Assembly: GCA_028285525.1 (NCBI GenBank)
Contig: JANQOZ010000003.1
Coordinates: forward strand, 1-35,469
Reading direction: 5' to 3'
Source of the DNA: Lysobacterales bacterium
Lineage (GTDB): Bacteria; Pseudomonadota; Gammaproteobacteria; Xanthomonadales; SZUA-38
DNA length: 35,469 bases
The translations under genes were made by a program, and so were the position numbers. Under the pieces are notes generated by a model. That model worked only from the letters and a program-made list of their open reading frames with translations, did not search any database and was not told where the DNA came from. Below, in pieces: positions 15,780 through 25,200 of the stretch; within the stretch, counting starts at the first letter, position 1; every line of letters starts with the position of its first letter.

Positions 15780-16256
15780 ATGAGAACTCTCTTATGCCGG
15801 CAGCTAACGACGATTTGCTGCGTCGCGGTGCTTCTGCTGCTGGCCGGCTGCGCTGGACTGCGTCCCGGCTATGAGCGGCCGACGGTTGCGGTCAGTTCCT
15901 TTCGTGCGCTGCCGGGCGGCGGCGCACTGCCGGAATTTGAAATCGGGCTGCAGGTGATTAACCCCAATCCCGAACCTTTGGAGCTGCGGGGCGTTTCTTA
16001 TTCGATCAGCCTGGAAGGCCATGAGCTGATCAAAGGAGTTGCCAACAACCTGCCGGTGGTTGAAGGCTACGGCCAGGAGGCCGTGACTCTGACCGCCTCG
16101 GCCAATCTGCTGGCGGGGATCAGACTGGTGACGGACCTCATGAGCGGACCACGCGAGAGTTTTCGCTACGAGTTTCGCGCCAAGCTCGATCCGGGTGCCC
16201 TGATTCCATCGATCCGCATCACTGACGCGGGCGAAATCAACCTTACGGGGAACTAG
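15780..16256 (+). CDS. LEA14/WHy-domain lipoprotein
   Basis: A 158-residue protein starting at ATG 15780 (GGAG at 15765-15768). The N-terminus is a lipoprotein signal (TTICCVAVLLLLAGC, lipid on Cys24). The mature part is a single LEA type 2 domain: VSSFRALPGGGALPEFEIGL, then VINPNPEPLELRGVSYSI, with the conserved NPN after the first strand, and a second half of alternating strands. LEA14-like bacterial lipoproteins are small beta-sandwiches linked to desiccation or envelope stress; a defined biochemical role is not known. The stop TAG shares one base with the GTG of the symporter gene, implying translational coupling and a shared regulation or function. Confidence 0.85.
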   Translation: MRTLLCRQLTTICCVAVLLLLAGCAGLRPGYERPTVAVSSFRALPGGGALPEFEIGLQVINPNPEPLELRGVSYSISLEGHELIKGVANNLPVVEGYGQEAVTLTASANLLAGIRLVTDLMSGPRESFRYEFRAKLDPGALIPSIRITDAGEINLTGN

Positions 16257-17635
16257 TGGCAGCCGGAGGCGCAGCCACAGAGATGTGGTCATCACGGAGC
16301 GGGTTTCTGCTCGCCAGCATCGGCTTTGCCGTGGGACTTGGGAACATCTGGCGCTTCCCGTACGTCACCGGCGAATACGGCGGCAGCGCATTCCTGTTCC
16401 TCTATCTCGCCTGCGTGTTCTGCATCGGTATTCCGCTGCTCATCACCGAACTGGCGATCGGCCGACGAGGGCGCAGCAGTCCGGCTGGCAGCTTCCGCGA
16501 GGTGGCGTACGAGTCGGGCGCAAGCCCCGCGTGGCGTCACGTCGGTACGTTGGGTGTGCTCTGCGTATTCACGATCTTGTCCTACTACACGGTGCTGTCG
16601 GGCTGGACATTCGATTACCTTGTTCGAGCGGTCAGCGGCGCCTTCAGCGGTATCAGCAGCGATGAGTCGGGCGCCATGTTTGGCAGCCTGATGAGCAATC
16701 CCGGCCGCCTGCTTTTCTGGCATACGGTGGTCAACCTCCTCATCGTCTTTGTTGTACGCAAAGGCGTGCAAAGCGGGATCGAGAGGGCGGTCAAGCTGCT
16801 GATGCCGGCGCTGTTTGCCGCGCTTTTGGTCATGGTGGCCTATGGCGTCATCGCGGGTGATTTTTCCGCGGCGCTTACTTTCATGTTCGAACCCGACTTC
16901 AGCAAGATCACCTTCGAGACGCTGATGGTGGCGATCGGACAGGCCTTCTTTTCCATCGGCATCGGGCTCGCGGCGATGGTCACCTTCGGTGCCTACCTGC
17001 CCAAGCAGGTTTCGATTCCGGGTTCTGCGGTGACAATCGCGCTCGCCGACACGGGCGTTGCCGTCATCGCCGGGCTGGTGATTTTTCCGCTGGTCTTTCA
17101 GTTCGGCCTTGAGCCGTCCAGCGGGCCGGGCCTGATTTTCACCACCCTGCCCATCGCCTTCGGTCAGATGCCGGGCGGACAAATCTTTGGCGCCATCTTT
17201 TTTGTGCTGCTGATTGCCGCGGCATTGTCTTCATGCATCGGCTGCGCTGAGGCTGTTGTGTCCTGGGTGGACGAGCACTGGGGCGTTTCGCGCAAGACGG
17301 GCGTATTGTTGGTGGCCGGTGGTGCCTGGCTGCTGGGTTTTCTCTCGATCGCCTCGCTGGGTGCCTGGTCGGGCTATTACCCGCTGGACTTCATCCCCGT
17401 CTTTGCGGGCAAAACGATCTTTGACTCTCTGGACTTCCTGGCAGCCAACATCCTGCTGCTGATCGGAGGACTGTTGACGTCGCTGTTCTTTGGCTGGGTG
17501 GTACCCCGCTCGCTGAAGCAGGACGAGCTCGGCATGGGGGGCGGCGCGCTATTCGGGTTTTGGCTCCTGCTGCTCAGGTACGTGATCCCGCCGATCTTGC
17601 TGGTCGCCCTGGTGCTGGGACTCACCCAGGCCTAG
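16256..17635 (+). CDS. sodium-dependent NSS/SNF-family symporter
   Basis: A 459-residue inner-membrane protein with about 11-12 helices. The hallmark of the neurotransmitter:sodium symporter family is present: GFAVGLGNIWRFPY at 23-36 (unwound helix 1, Na+ and substrate site) followed by EYGGSAFLFLYL. Helix 6-like FSIGIGLAAMVTFGAYLP and helix 8 region IAAALSSCIGCAEAVVSW are also present. Bacterial members (LeuT, TnaT, MhsT) take up amino acids such as leucine, tryptophan or tyrosine, coupled to Na+. The gene starts with GTG 16256 overlapping the previous stop by one base (TAGTG), with a GGGG sequence just upstream. Sodium coupling suits a marine or saline habitat (inference). Substrate unknown. 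Confidence 0.93.
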   Translation: MAAGGAATEMWSSRSGFLLASIGFAVGLGNIWRFPYVTGEYGGSAFLFLYLACVFCIGIPLLITELAIGRRGRSSPAGSFREVAYESGASPAWRHVGTLGVLCVFTILSYYTVLSGWTFDYLVRAVSGAFSGISSDESGAMFGSLMSNPGRLLFWHTVVNLLIVFVVRKGVQSGIERAVKLLMPALFAALLVMVAYGVIAGDFSAALTFMFEPDFSKITFETLMVAIGQAFFSIGIGLAAMVTFGAYLPKQVSIPGSAVTIALADTGVAVIAGLVIFPLVFQFGLEPSSGPGLIFTTLPIAFGQMPGGQIFGAIFFVLLIAAALSSCIGCAEAVVSWVDEHWGVSRKTGVLLVAGGAWLLGFLSIASLGAWSGYYPLDFIPVFAGKTIFDSLDFLAANILLLIGGLLTSLFFGWVVPRSLKQDELGMGGGALFGFWLLLLRYVIPPILLVALVLGLTQA

Positions 17636-17650
17636 CCGGCGTCGCCGGCT
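17634..17650. terminator. short GC-rich hairpin between convergent genes
   Basis: AGCCGGC and GCCGGCT form a 7-base-pair stem around a 3-base loop, beginning inside the stop codon of the symporter gene and 13 bases before the stop of the convergent aminotransferase gene. There is no T tract, so its strength as a terminator is uncertain. Confidence 0.45.
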
Positions 17651-17662
17651 GGGTCTTGAAGG

Positions 17663-19171
17663 CTACAGCGCCTCGGCCAGCGGCATCTCGCGTCGGGGGG
17701 CGTTTTCCAGGGCGTCCGCTACGGCGTTGACGACCAGCGCAATTTCCTCTTCGTCGATCGCAAAATGCGGCGTGAAGCGCAGCGAGTTTTCGCCGCCGTG
17801 GATGACGCCGATGCCCCGCAGGCGCAGATATTCCTCGAGGCTGTTGGCCCCGTATGCCCGATACTCGCTGCTGACCTCGCAGCTGAAGAGCAGGCCGGTT
17901 CCCTGAACCTTGGTGATCCGACCGGGCATGCGTTCCGCAAGTCGCTCCAGCTCCGCCACAAACTCGGCGCCGCGGCGTCGAATATTCTCGCGTAGTTCCG
18001 ACGTCAGCTGTCGCAGCACGGTCGCCGCGATATCCATCGCGCGAGGGTTGGCGGTCATGGTGTTGCCGTAGATGCCGGCGCGGTAGAGCTCGGCGGCGCG
18101 TTGGTTCATCGCCAGCACCGACATCGGATACTGCCCGGCGTTGAGTGCCTTGGAGTAGGTTTCCATGTCCGGCGCCGGGAGGTTCTCGAACCCCGGGTAA
18201 TCCACCACCGACAGGCAGCCGTGGGCGCGCAGCCCGGCCTGAATCGAATCCACGAGCAGCAGCGAGCCGTGCTGATCGGTGAGTTGACGCGCGGCGGCGT
18301 AGAACTGGGGCGTGATCGCTTCGCCCGGGTTGCCTTCGCCCATGACCGGTTCCATGAAGAACGCTTCGATGAAGACCCCGTCAGCCTCCGCGTCAGAAAA
18401 GATCTGGTGCAGGGCCGCCACGTTGTTGGGTTCGACCGTGATCAGGCGGTCACGGTCGCGAAAGCTGGCCAGGTGCCGTCGATAGTTTTTTCGGGACGAA
18501 TCAGAAAACTGCGCCGGTCGATCCGTCCGGCCGTGAAAGCCGCCCTTCAGCGACAGGATGCGGATCTCGCGTCCCGCCGCCCGACCACCGGGGTCGGTCA
18601 TCTGTTTGGCGTTGACGTCGGACAGACGGGCGGCGGCCGTGACCGACTCCGAGCCGCTGTTCAGAAACAGGAAATGTTCAAAGACCGGCTCCGCGTCACT
18701 GCGGGTGTGCCCAATTTCGCGCTGCAGCGCATCCATCAGGCGGCGCTGAGCGAAGTTCCCGGTCATGATGTTGGCCATCACCTGATGCCGGCCCAGCGTA
18801 TCGTCAAGCGCCGGCGGGTTGTGTCCAAATCCGAGCATGCCGTAGCCGCCGGAGTCGTGGATTACTGCACCTTTGGTGGTCACCACCCACGGACCGCGTG
18901 CGGCAAGCGCAACGTAGGGATTCACCGCGTCATGAGCGTAAAAGTTGACCACGCCCTGCTGAATCTTCTCGCGCTGTTCGATTTCGTCCAGGTCCACGAG
19001 CTCCGGGTATTCCTCACGGATGCAGCTCCACACACCCAGAGCCTCCTTGACCGCCTGACGCAGCTCCGGATGAGAGTGTGAAAATTGCTCGATGACCGCG
19101 TCGTCCAGGCCGCGGGTGTGCATCTTCCCGCCGCAGGAGCGTAACTGCCCCAGTTGCTCTAAGATATTCAT
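17663..19171 (-). CDS. class III PLP-dependent aminotransferase (lysine 6-aminotransferase-like)
   Basis: A 502-residue cytoplasmic fold type I enzyme. The phosphate-binding region is FLNSGSESVTAAARLSD near 169-185, followed by KGGFHGRT near 209 and MEPVMGEGNPGE near 273. The PLP-pairing aspartate is Asp308 in LLLVDSIQAGLR, and the Schiff-base lysine is Lys341 in TYSKALNAGQYP. In most class III enzymes the aspartate motif reads DEVQ(T/S)G; here it is DSIQAG. The first 60 residues are a helical N-terminal extension, as in lysine 6-aminotransferases. The ATG at 19171 has AGGA about 9 bases upstream. It is divergent from recC with a 107-base gap that should hold both promoters. Amino donor is unknown; a terminal amine of lysine or a related diamine is a guess. 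Confidence 0.88.
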   Translation of the reverse strand: MNILEQLGQLRSCGGKMHTRGLDDAVIEQFSHSHPELRQAVKEALGVWSCIREEYPELVDLDEIEQREKIQQGVVNFYAHDAVNPYVALAARGPWVVTTKGAVIHDSGGYGMLGFGHNPPALDDTLGRHQVMANIMTGNFAQRRLMDALQREIGHTRSDAEPVFEHFLFLNSGSESVTAAARLSDVNAKQMTDPGGRAAGREIRILSLKGGFHGRTDRPAQFSDSSRKNYRRHLASFRDRDRLITVEPNNVAALHQIFSDAEADGVFIEAFFMEPVMGEGNPGEAITPQFYAAARQLTDQHGSLLLVDSIQAGLRAHGCLSVVDYPGFENLPAPDMETYSKALNAGQYPMSVLAMNQRAAELYRAGIYGNTMTANPRAMDIAATVLRQLTSELRENIRRRGAEFVAELERLAERMPGRITKVQGTGLLFSCEVSSEYRAYGANSLEEYLRLRGIGVIHGGENSLRFTPHFAIDEEEIALVVNAVADALENAPRREMPLAEAL

Positions 19172-19278
19172 CAGACGTGTCCTGTAATCAGTGGATTGGG
19201 GCCGTTGCCGCGAGCGCCAGGGCGCTCAGCGTGGCCTGCTTCAGGCCCCACAATTAACGCGGATTTTAGCACAACCCC

Positions 19279-22278
19279 ATGTATGCCCTCTGCCAGGGGA
19301 ATCGCCTGGAAACGCTCGCCGACCGCCTCACTGCGGCGCTTAGCGGACCGCGAGAAAACCCCCTGGCAGCGCCTTGGGTACTGACGCCGCATCCTGAAAT
19401 GGGGCAGTGGCTGGCGCGCCGGCTGGCCAAAGCGAACGGGATCAGCGCCAATATTCACTTCACGCCGGCGGCGGCGGCCGTTTGGCGACTGCTGGAAGCC
19501 GCAAACCCCGAAATCAAGCCCGGCGGCGAGTTTTCACCGGCACAGCTCACGCCCCGGATCTTCGGGCTGTTCAGCCAGCTTCCTTCAGACCCCGCGTTCA
19601 GTTCCCTGCGCCGCTATCTGGACAACCAGGACGGTGCGTCACGGATGGCGTTTGCGAGACGACTCGCGGACGTCTTCGATCAATACCTCGCGTTCCGGCC
19701 CGATTGGCTGCTGGAGTGGGAACAGTCCGGGGGAGGGCAGTGGCAGGGCTGGATCTGGCGGCAGCTTACGAAGGACCAGCCGTGGCACTGGGCTCGTGCA
19801 ATCCACTGGCTTCGCACGATTGAAACAATCGAGCTTTCTTCTCAGGCCCCGCCGTCGCTTCACGTCTTTGGGCTGACCACCCTGTCGCCCGGGCTGCTGC
19901 TGGCAATCAGGCGATTCTCCGAGGTAATACCCACGCAGATCTATCACTGGACGCCGACCGAGGCTTACTGGACCGACGTGCCCAGCCCGCGCTCGCCGAA
20001 GGCAGTCAGCCAGGAGCAGGAGCCTTACGTCTCCCAGCTGCTGGCATCCCTCGGGCAGCCGCTGAAAGACGTGGCAGAACAGCTGTTCCAGTGGGAGCCC
20101 AATGAAGTTGATCTGTTCGATGCAGACACGCCTGAGTCGCTGCTCGGCACTCTGCAGCGGGAGCTGTTGAATTTTGACTACGCCGCCGAGCCGCGAGAGC
20201 CGGTCGCCGACGAAAGCTTTGGTATTCGGCGCTGCAGCAGCCGCCAGCGAGAGGTTGAGGTCTGCCGGGACGAGCTGCAGCGATGGTTCGACGCCGACCC
20301 GTCGCTGGCGCCGGATGACGTGCTGGTGATCTGTCCCGACCTGGACGCTTACCTGCCGGCCATCCGGGCGGAGTTCGGTCGTGCCGGTGCGGACCAATGG
20401 CCCTGGCGGGTGCTGGGAGGCCAGGCGACCCGCATGTTCGACGCGGGCAGCGCGCTGCTTGAGCTGGTGAACCTGCTGAGCCGTCCGCCCCTGGATCGGA
20501 TGTGCCTGGACCTGCTGCAGTACCCGGCGGTTCAACGTCGCTTTGGGCTTGGACCCGGTCAGGCTGCAGGGGTCCAGCGCTGGGTGCAGGCAAGCGGCCT
20601 GTTTGTCGACGTCCCGGAAGGCAAGTTCTCCTGGCAAACGGCGCTGGATCGGCTGGTTGGGGCACTTACCCAGCGTCCGGACGAAGCGGAGTTGCCGGGT
20701 GGTGAACTGGCTCACCCGTCGGAAGCTGAGGATATCGGGCGACTGTTTGATTTCCTCAAGATGCTTCAGACCTTCCAGGAGCGTCTGAGCCGGCCGCAAC
20801 CCCTGGCGCGCTGGCCCGGCCTGATCACTCAGCTTGGCGACGCGGCGCTGAAGCCGGATCTTGCCGACCTGGGCGCGCTGGCTGAGCTTTACAAAGCGCT
20901 GTCGGAAACCATCCCAATGGAAGAGGTTGTCGTCAACCTTCCCGCGGTGGTTGCGCTGCTCAAACAGATCCGCCCGCCGGGGCATCTGTCGGGTGGTGGC
21001 CCCGGTGCGCTGATCGTGGCCACGCCGGCGGCCGTTCGTCTTCTGCCGGCGAGGGTCATCTACGTTCTCGGCGTAACGGACGGCGAGTTTCCCGCCCCGG
21101 TACTGCGTTCCGAGCTGAACCGGATGGATCTGTCCTCGCCGCGAACCGGCGATCGAGTCCGGCTGCATGAGGATCGGGTCATGGTGCTTGAGTGGATCAG
21201 CTCGGCGCGAGACGCGCTGCTGCTGAGCGGGCGTTCCAGGAATCCCATCACCGCTGAGCTTGAGTCTCTGTCCAGCGTGCTCGAAGAGCTGACCGCCTGG
21301 TGTCACACCCGCTACGGCATTGCGCCTGACGAGCTCGCGCAAACGGTGCCGCTCCACGGGTTCTCGCCCGAATACGGTGCGGGGCAGGTGGGTTACAGCA
21401 CCCACTTTAACGTGTCGGCCCCGGCGGCGGCAGAGCGTTTTGTGGAGGAAGAGCTCCCCGGCACCTCCACTCAGACCATTGCGCTCGATGACCTGTGTCG
21501 ATTCTGGCGCAGCCCTCCCAAGTGGTTCATCGAGGAGGTGCTCGGTGTCTGGCTGGAGCTACCCCAGGGTATGTTGGACTCGCTGCCGCCCGTGTCGATC
21601 GATCCGCTCGCCCGCTATCAGGTGCTGGAGCAGGTGCTTTCGAATGACGCTGACCTAACGGGTCCCGAGCTTACGGTGGCGCTCGCCGGGAGCGTGGCGC
21701 TCCCAGACGGCAAGCTTGGGCTGGCTCTGGCAGCCGGCATGACGAGTCAGGCAGAGCAGCTGCGCGAACGTGAGCTGCTGGCGGCCATGACGGGACGCAG
21801 CACGGAAATTTCGTTCAGCCTTGCCCTGGGCGCGGTCACGGTCGAGGGCACGATCGACGGCGTCGTCGGCGAGCAGCGATTGAGCAGCAGCCACGGTCGG
21901 CTGGAAGGCGCGCGCGAGATCGACTGCTGGATCAGGCATCTGGCGCTGTGCACCGCGCTGCCCGGCGCCAGCAGTCTGCTGATCGGCGCATCCGGCGCGC
22001 TACGCTTTCGCGCCGTTCAGGAGCCCGAAGCCCACCTGACTACGCTGGTGGAAGGGTTTTTGGCGGGACAAACCTCGCCGCTGCGTTTCTATCCGGGCCC
22101 ATCCCGCCAGCAGGCAACCGGGAAAGCTGTGGACTTCGAGCGCGATTTTTCCGGCGGTCAGAACGCCTATGTGAATCTGGCCATGCGGGGCCGGGATCCG
22201 CTGGGGCGAGAGTTTGAGTCGCTGGCGGCGACGATCTGGCACCCGTTATTCGAGCATGAGTCCGATGCAGAGCTTTGA
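19279..22278 (+). CDS. recC: exodeoxyribonuclease V subunit gamma (RecC)
   Basis: A 999-residue protein, somewhat shorter than the roughly 1120 of the E. coli protein. The N-terminus MYALCQGNRLETLADRL, then APWVLTPHPEMGQWLARRLA and GISANIHFTPAAAAVW align in order with the RecC start (SNRLDVL, then GMAQWL, then GIAANIDFPLPA). Later stretches VDVLVI-type VLVICPDLDAYLPAI and IYVLGVTDGEFPAP match the helicase-like, non-ATPase core; no Walker A lysine motif is present, as expected for RecC. In the complex RecC reads Chi sites and splits the strands of a DNA end. An in-frame stop just upstream (19267-19269) limits the start to ATG 19279. It overlaps recB by up to 23 bases. Confidence 0.94.
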   Translation: MYALCQGNRLETLADRLTAALSGPRENPLAAPWVLTPHPEMGQWLARRLAKANGISANIHFTPAAAAVWRLLEAANPEIKPGGEFSPAQLTPRIFGLFSQLPSDPAFSSLRRYLDNQDGASRMAFARRLADVFDQYLAFRPDWLLEWEQSGGGQWQGWIWRQLTKDQPWHWARAIHWLRTIETIELSSQAPPSLHVFGLTTLSPGLLLAIRRFSEVIPTQIYHWTPTEAYWTDVPSPRSPKAVSQEQEPYVSQLLASLGQPLKDVAEQLFQWEPNEVDLFDADTPESLLGTLQRELLNFDYAAEPREPVADESFGIRRCSSRQREVEVCRDELQRWFDADPSLAPDDVLVICPDLDAYLPAIRAEFGRAGADQWPWRVLGGQATRMFDAGSALLELVNLLSRPPLDRMCLDLLQYPAVQRRFGLGPGQAAGVQRWVQASGLFVDVPEGKFSWQTALDRLVGALTQRPDEAELPGGELAHPSEAEDIGRLFDFLKMLQTFQERLSRPQPLARWPGLITQLGDAALKPDLADLGALAELYKALSETIPMEEVVVNLPAVVALLKQIRPPGHLSGGGPGALIVATPAAVRLLPARVIYVLGVTDGEFPAPVLRSELNRMDLSSPRTGDRVRLHEDRVMVLEWISSARDALLLSGRSRNPITAELESLSSVLEELTAWCHTRYGIAPDELAQTVPLHGFSPEYGAGQVGYSTHFNVSAPAAAERFVEEELPGTSTQTIALDDLCRFWRSPPKWFIEEVLGVWLELPQGMLDSLPPVSIDPLARYQVLEQVLSNDADLTGPELTVALAGSVALPDGKLGLALAAGMTSQAEQLRERELLAAMTGRSTEISFSLALGAVTVEGTIDGVVGEQRLSSSHGRLEGAREIDCWIRHLALCTALPGASSLLIGASGALRFRAVQEPEAHLTTLVEGFLAGQTSPLRFYPGPSRQQATGKAVDFERDFSGGQNAYVNLAMRGRDPLGREFESLAATIWHPLFEHESDAEL

Positions 22279-25200
22279 CCTGGTCAACGTGCCGCTCGAC
22301 GGCTGGAATCTGCTGGAGGCCAACGCGGGGACGGGCAAGACCTACAGCATGTGCGGCCTGTTTCTCCGGCTGATGCTGGAGCGCGGCTTGAGCCACGATC
22401 AGATAGTCACCATCACCTTTACGCGAGCTGCCACCGGCGAGCTGCGAACGCGTCTGCTGCAGACCTTGTTCGCGGCCCGAGGGCATCTGCTCGGGGCCGG
22501 TGCCGCAGACGAACCGGCGGACGCCGCGGAAGACCCCGTGGCACAGATCTGTCTGCCCTTCCACGGCGATGACGAGGCGGTGCAGCGGATCGAGCGCGCG
22601 CTCCGAAGCTTCGATCTTGCCCCGGTGTTGACCATTCACAGCCTGTGTCAGCGGGTGCTGACCGAATCGAGTCTCACCAGTGGGTTCAACGTTGATGCGA
22701 CCGTGGTCGATCAGCAGCGTGAGGTCCTGAGTGACATCGTTGAGCAGGCGTGGGTGGACCATCTTGCGGGGCTCTCGGGTCCGCTGGTGGCCCAGCTTCA
22801 GTCGCTGAATCATCAGACACTCTTGGGCGACGTCGAGCGCCTGTTCGCGCGACCTTACGCGGTCATTCAGGCCCCGGATCTGTCGGATCCCGGCGAGCTG
22901 GCCGAGGCCCTGCCGGGCGAGCGGGAGAAGGCGGCCGAGCTATGGGAGGCGGAGCGGGACGCGATTGTCGAGGTATTGCGCAGCAATGCCGAGAATTTCA
23001 AGAGGGGCAGTCACCGCCCCGAGCTGATTGACCGGTCCATCGCCGTGATGCCGGTTTACCTTCGCTACGGTGTCAGTGCCGCCGATCTGGGTGATGTCAG
23101 CCGGCTCAGTCAGGAGAAGATCAGCAGCGGCACGCTGAAGAAAGCTGAAGCGGTGCCTGAGCACCCGTTTTTTGAGGCCCTGAATCGCTGCGTGGTGCTG
23201 GAATGCGCGTTCAAGGATGCGGCGGATCTCTACCGAAAGAACCTGCCGCGGCTCTTGCTGAGTGACATTCGTCGACGACTGGACGACTGGAAACGAGCCA
23301 ATCACGCGCTGACCTTCGACGACCTCGTGCAGCAGCTCCATGGCGCCCTGCGGGATCAGGCCGTGGCCAAGGCGTTGGTGGCTCAGGCGGCCGACCGCTA
23401 TGGCGCGCTGCTCGTGGATGAATACCAGGATACCGATCCGCTGCAGGCTGAGATTTTCGAACGCCTATTCGGGCCGATGAACGTTCCGGTGTGGCGAGTG
23501 GGCGACCCTAAGCAGTCTTTGTATGGTTTTCGCGGTGCTGATCTTCACGCGTACCTCGCCACCCGCGCACAGACCCACAACTGCTACCGGCTGGTCCAGG
23601 ACTGGCGAGCACAGCCGGGTTTGATCGATGCGATCAACGGTCTGTTCAGCTCGACCGAACGCCCCTTTGTGCTGCCGGCCATCGAGTTTGCCAGTGCGGT
23701 TGCCGCACCCCGCAAGCCGGTGCTGCTCGAAATCGATGACGTGCCGCAATCGGCGCTGACGGTCTGGTCGGTGGGCACACCGGGAGGCGGAAACCGAGCC
23801 GCCGCAACCTGCGCCAGCGAAATTGCCCGGCTGCTGACCCTAGCCGGAGATGGCCGTGCGATGCTGCGGGAAGGGGACAGGCTGCGGGCGCTGGAGGCCC
23901 AGCACATCGCCGTACTGGTCCGGTCGAACGCGCAGGCCGCGACCATGGCGGAAGAGCTGGCGGCACTCGGGATCGCCTCCTCGCGCGCTGGAGTTGAGAG
24001 CGTGTTTGAGACCGCGGAGGCGGTTGAGCTCGAGCGATTGCTGCATGCGGTTTTGCAACCGGCCCGACGGGAACGGGTCGCGGGCGCGCTGGCGACACGG
24101 CTGCTGGGATTCGCGGCGGACGATCTCTACCGCTGGCGAAACGATGAGGCGGAGCAGGATCGCTGGGCCGATCAAATGAGGGCCTGGCGGCAGGTTTGGA
24201 GCGAGCAGGGGATTTATCCGCTGCTGCTGGCGGTGCTGCGCGATGCCGGCGTCGCCGACCGCATCCTGCCACTGCCGAACGGCGCTGCGATTATGTCCAA
24301 CTTCCTGCAGCTGGCGGACCTGATGGAAACCTACACCGGTGGGGGTAGCCACACCTGCGACGACCAGGTGCGCTGGCTCAGCGCTGAGCGGCAGCACCCA
24401 AACCGTGCCGAGGACCGTATCGTTCGATTGGATCGGGACTCGCAGGTGGTGCCGATTGCGACGATCCACCGGGCCAAAGGCGCTGAGCACCCGGTCGTAT
24501 TCTGCCCGTTCCTGTGGCGCAGCAGCAGACACCAGCAGAGTTTTGTTGAGGTGCACGAGGAGGGTCAGCTGGTGCTCGACTTCGGTACCGCTGAGGCTGA
24601 GCGGCGGAGTGCCGAACAGCGCCGAGAGCGGATCAGCGAAAACGCGAGGTTGGCGTACGTTGCGCTTACCCGCGCTCAGGCGGCGTGCTTCCTGCCGTGG
24701 TCCGTCGATGCCCGCAGCGGCACGCCGGAAAGTGGCGTGAGCCATCTGCTCAATCCGGAGTACGCCGATACGTTCGGACTGCCGCCCGGAAAACGCGATT
24801 ACCCGGGGTTGCTCGACCGCTACCTGGCCGGTTTCCAGCGCGTGGGTGCAAACATCGTCGGCGAGCCTCAGCGTCCACCGCCGCTGGATGCTGAACCGGT
24901 TTTTCCGAAGCACCAGGAACCCGCGATCCGACCGAGGCGCGGTTGGCAGGTCAGCAGCTATTCAAGGCTGTTCAGCGGCGCGGCGCAGGACCGCGACATC
25001 GATGAGCAGATCAGCGCGGCCGCGGCGCCGGAAAAACCTGCCGAGGGCTCGATTGCAGCGCTGCCTGCCGGAGCCCAGACCGGCCTGATGATGCATGATC
25101 TTTTGGAGAACCTGCCGGGTTTCAGTGCCTCGACGGCGCAGGTTGAGGCGCTGGCGGCTCACTATCTGCAGCGTTATTCCCTGTCGCAGACCTACCTGGG

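Noticed and set aside
16292-17182. A 296-codon minus-strand frame inside the symporter gene
   Set aside because: Its composition is dominated by His, Arg, Gln and Asp, the expected complement of a hydrophobic membrane-protein gene.
18101-19081. A 326-codon plus-strand frame antisense to the aminotransferase
   Set aside because: No domain is recognisable and the opposite strand has a complete class III aminotransferase.
19639-21405. A 588-codon open frame on the minus strand inside recC
   Set aside because: It is antisense to a clearly recognised recC, is rich in Arg, Gln and His, and has no family motif: a typical GC-rich shadow frame.
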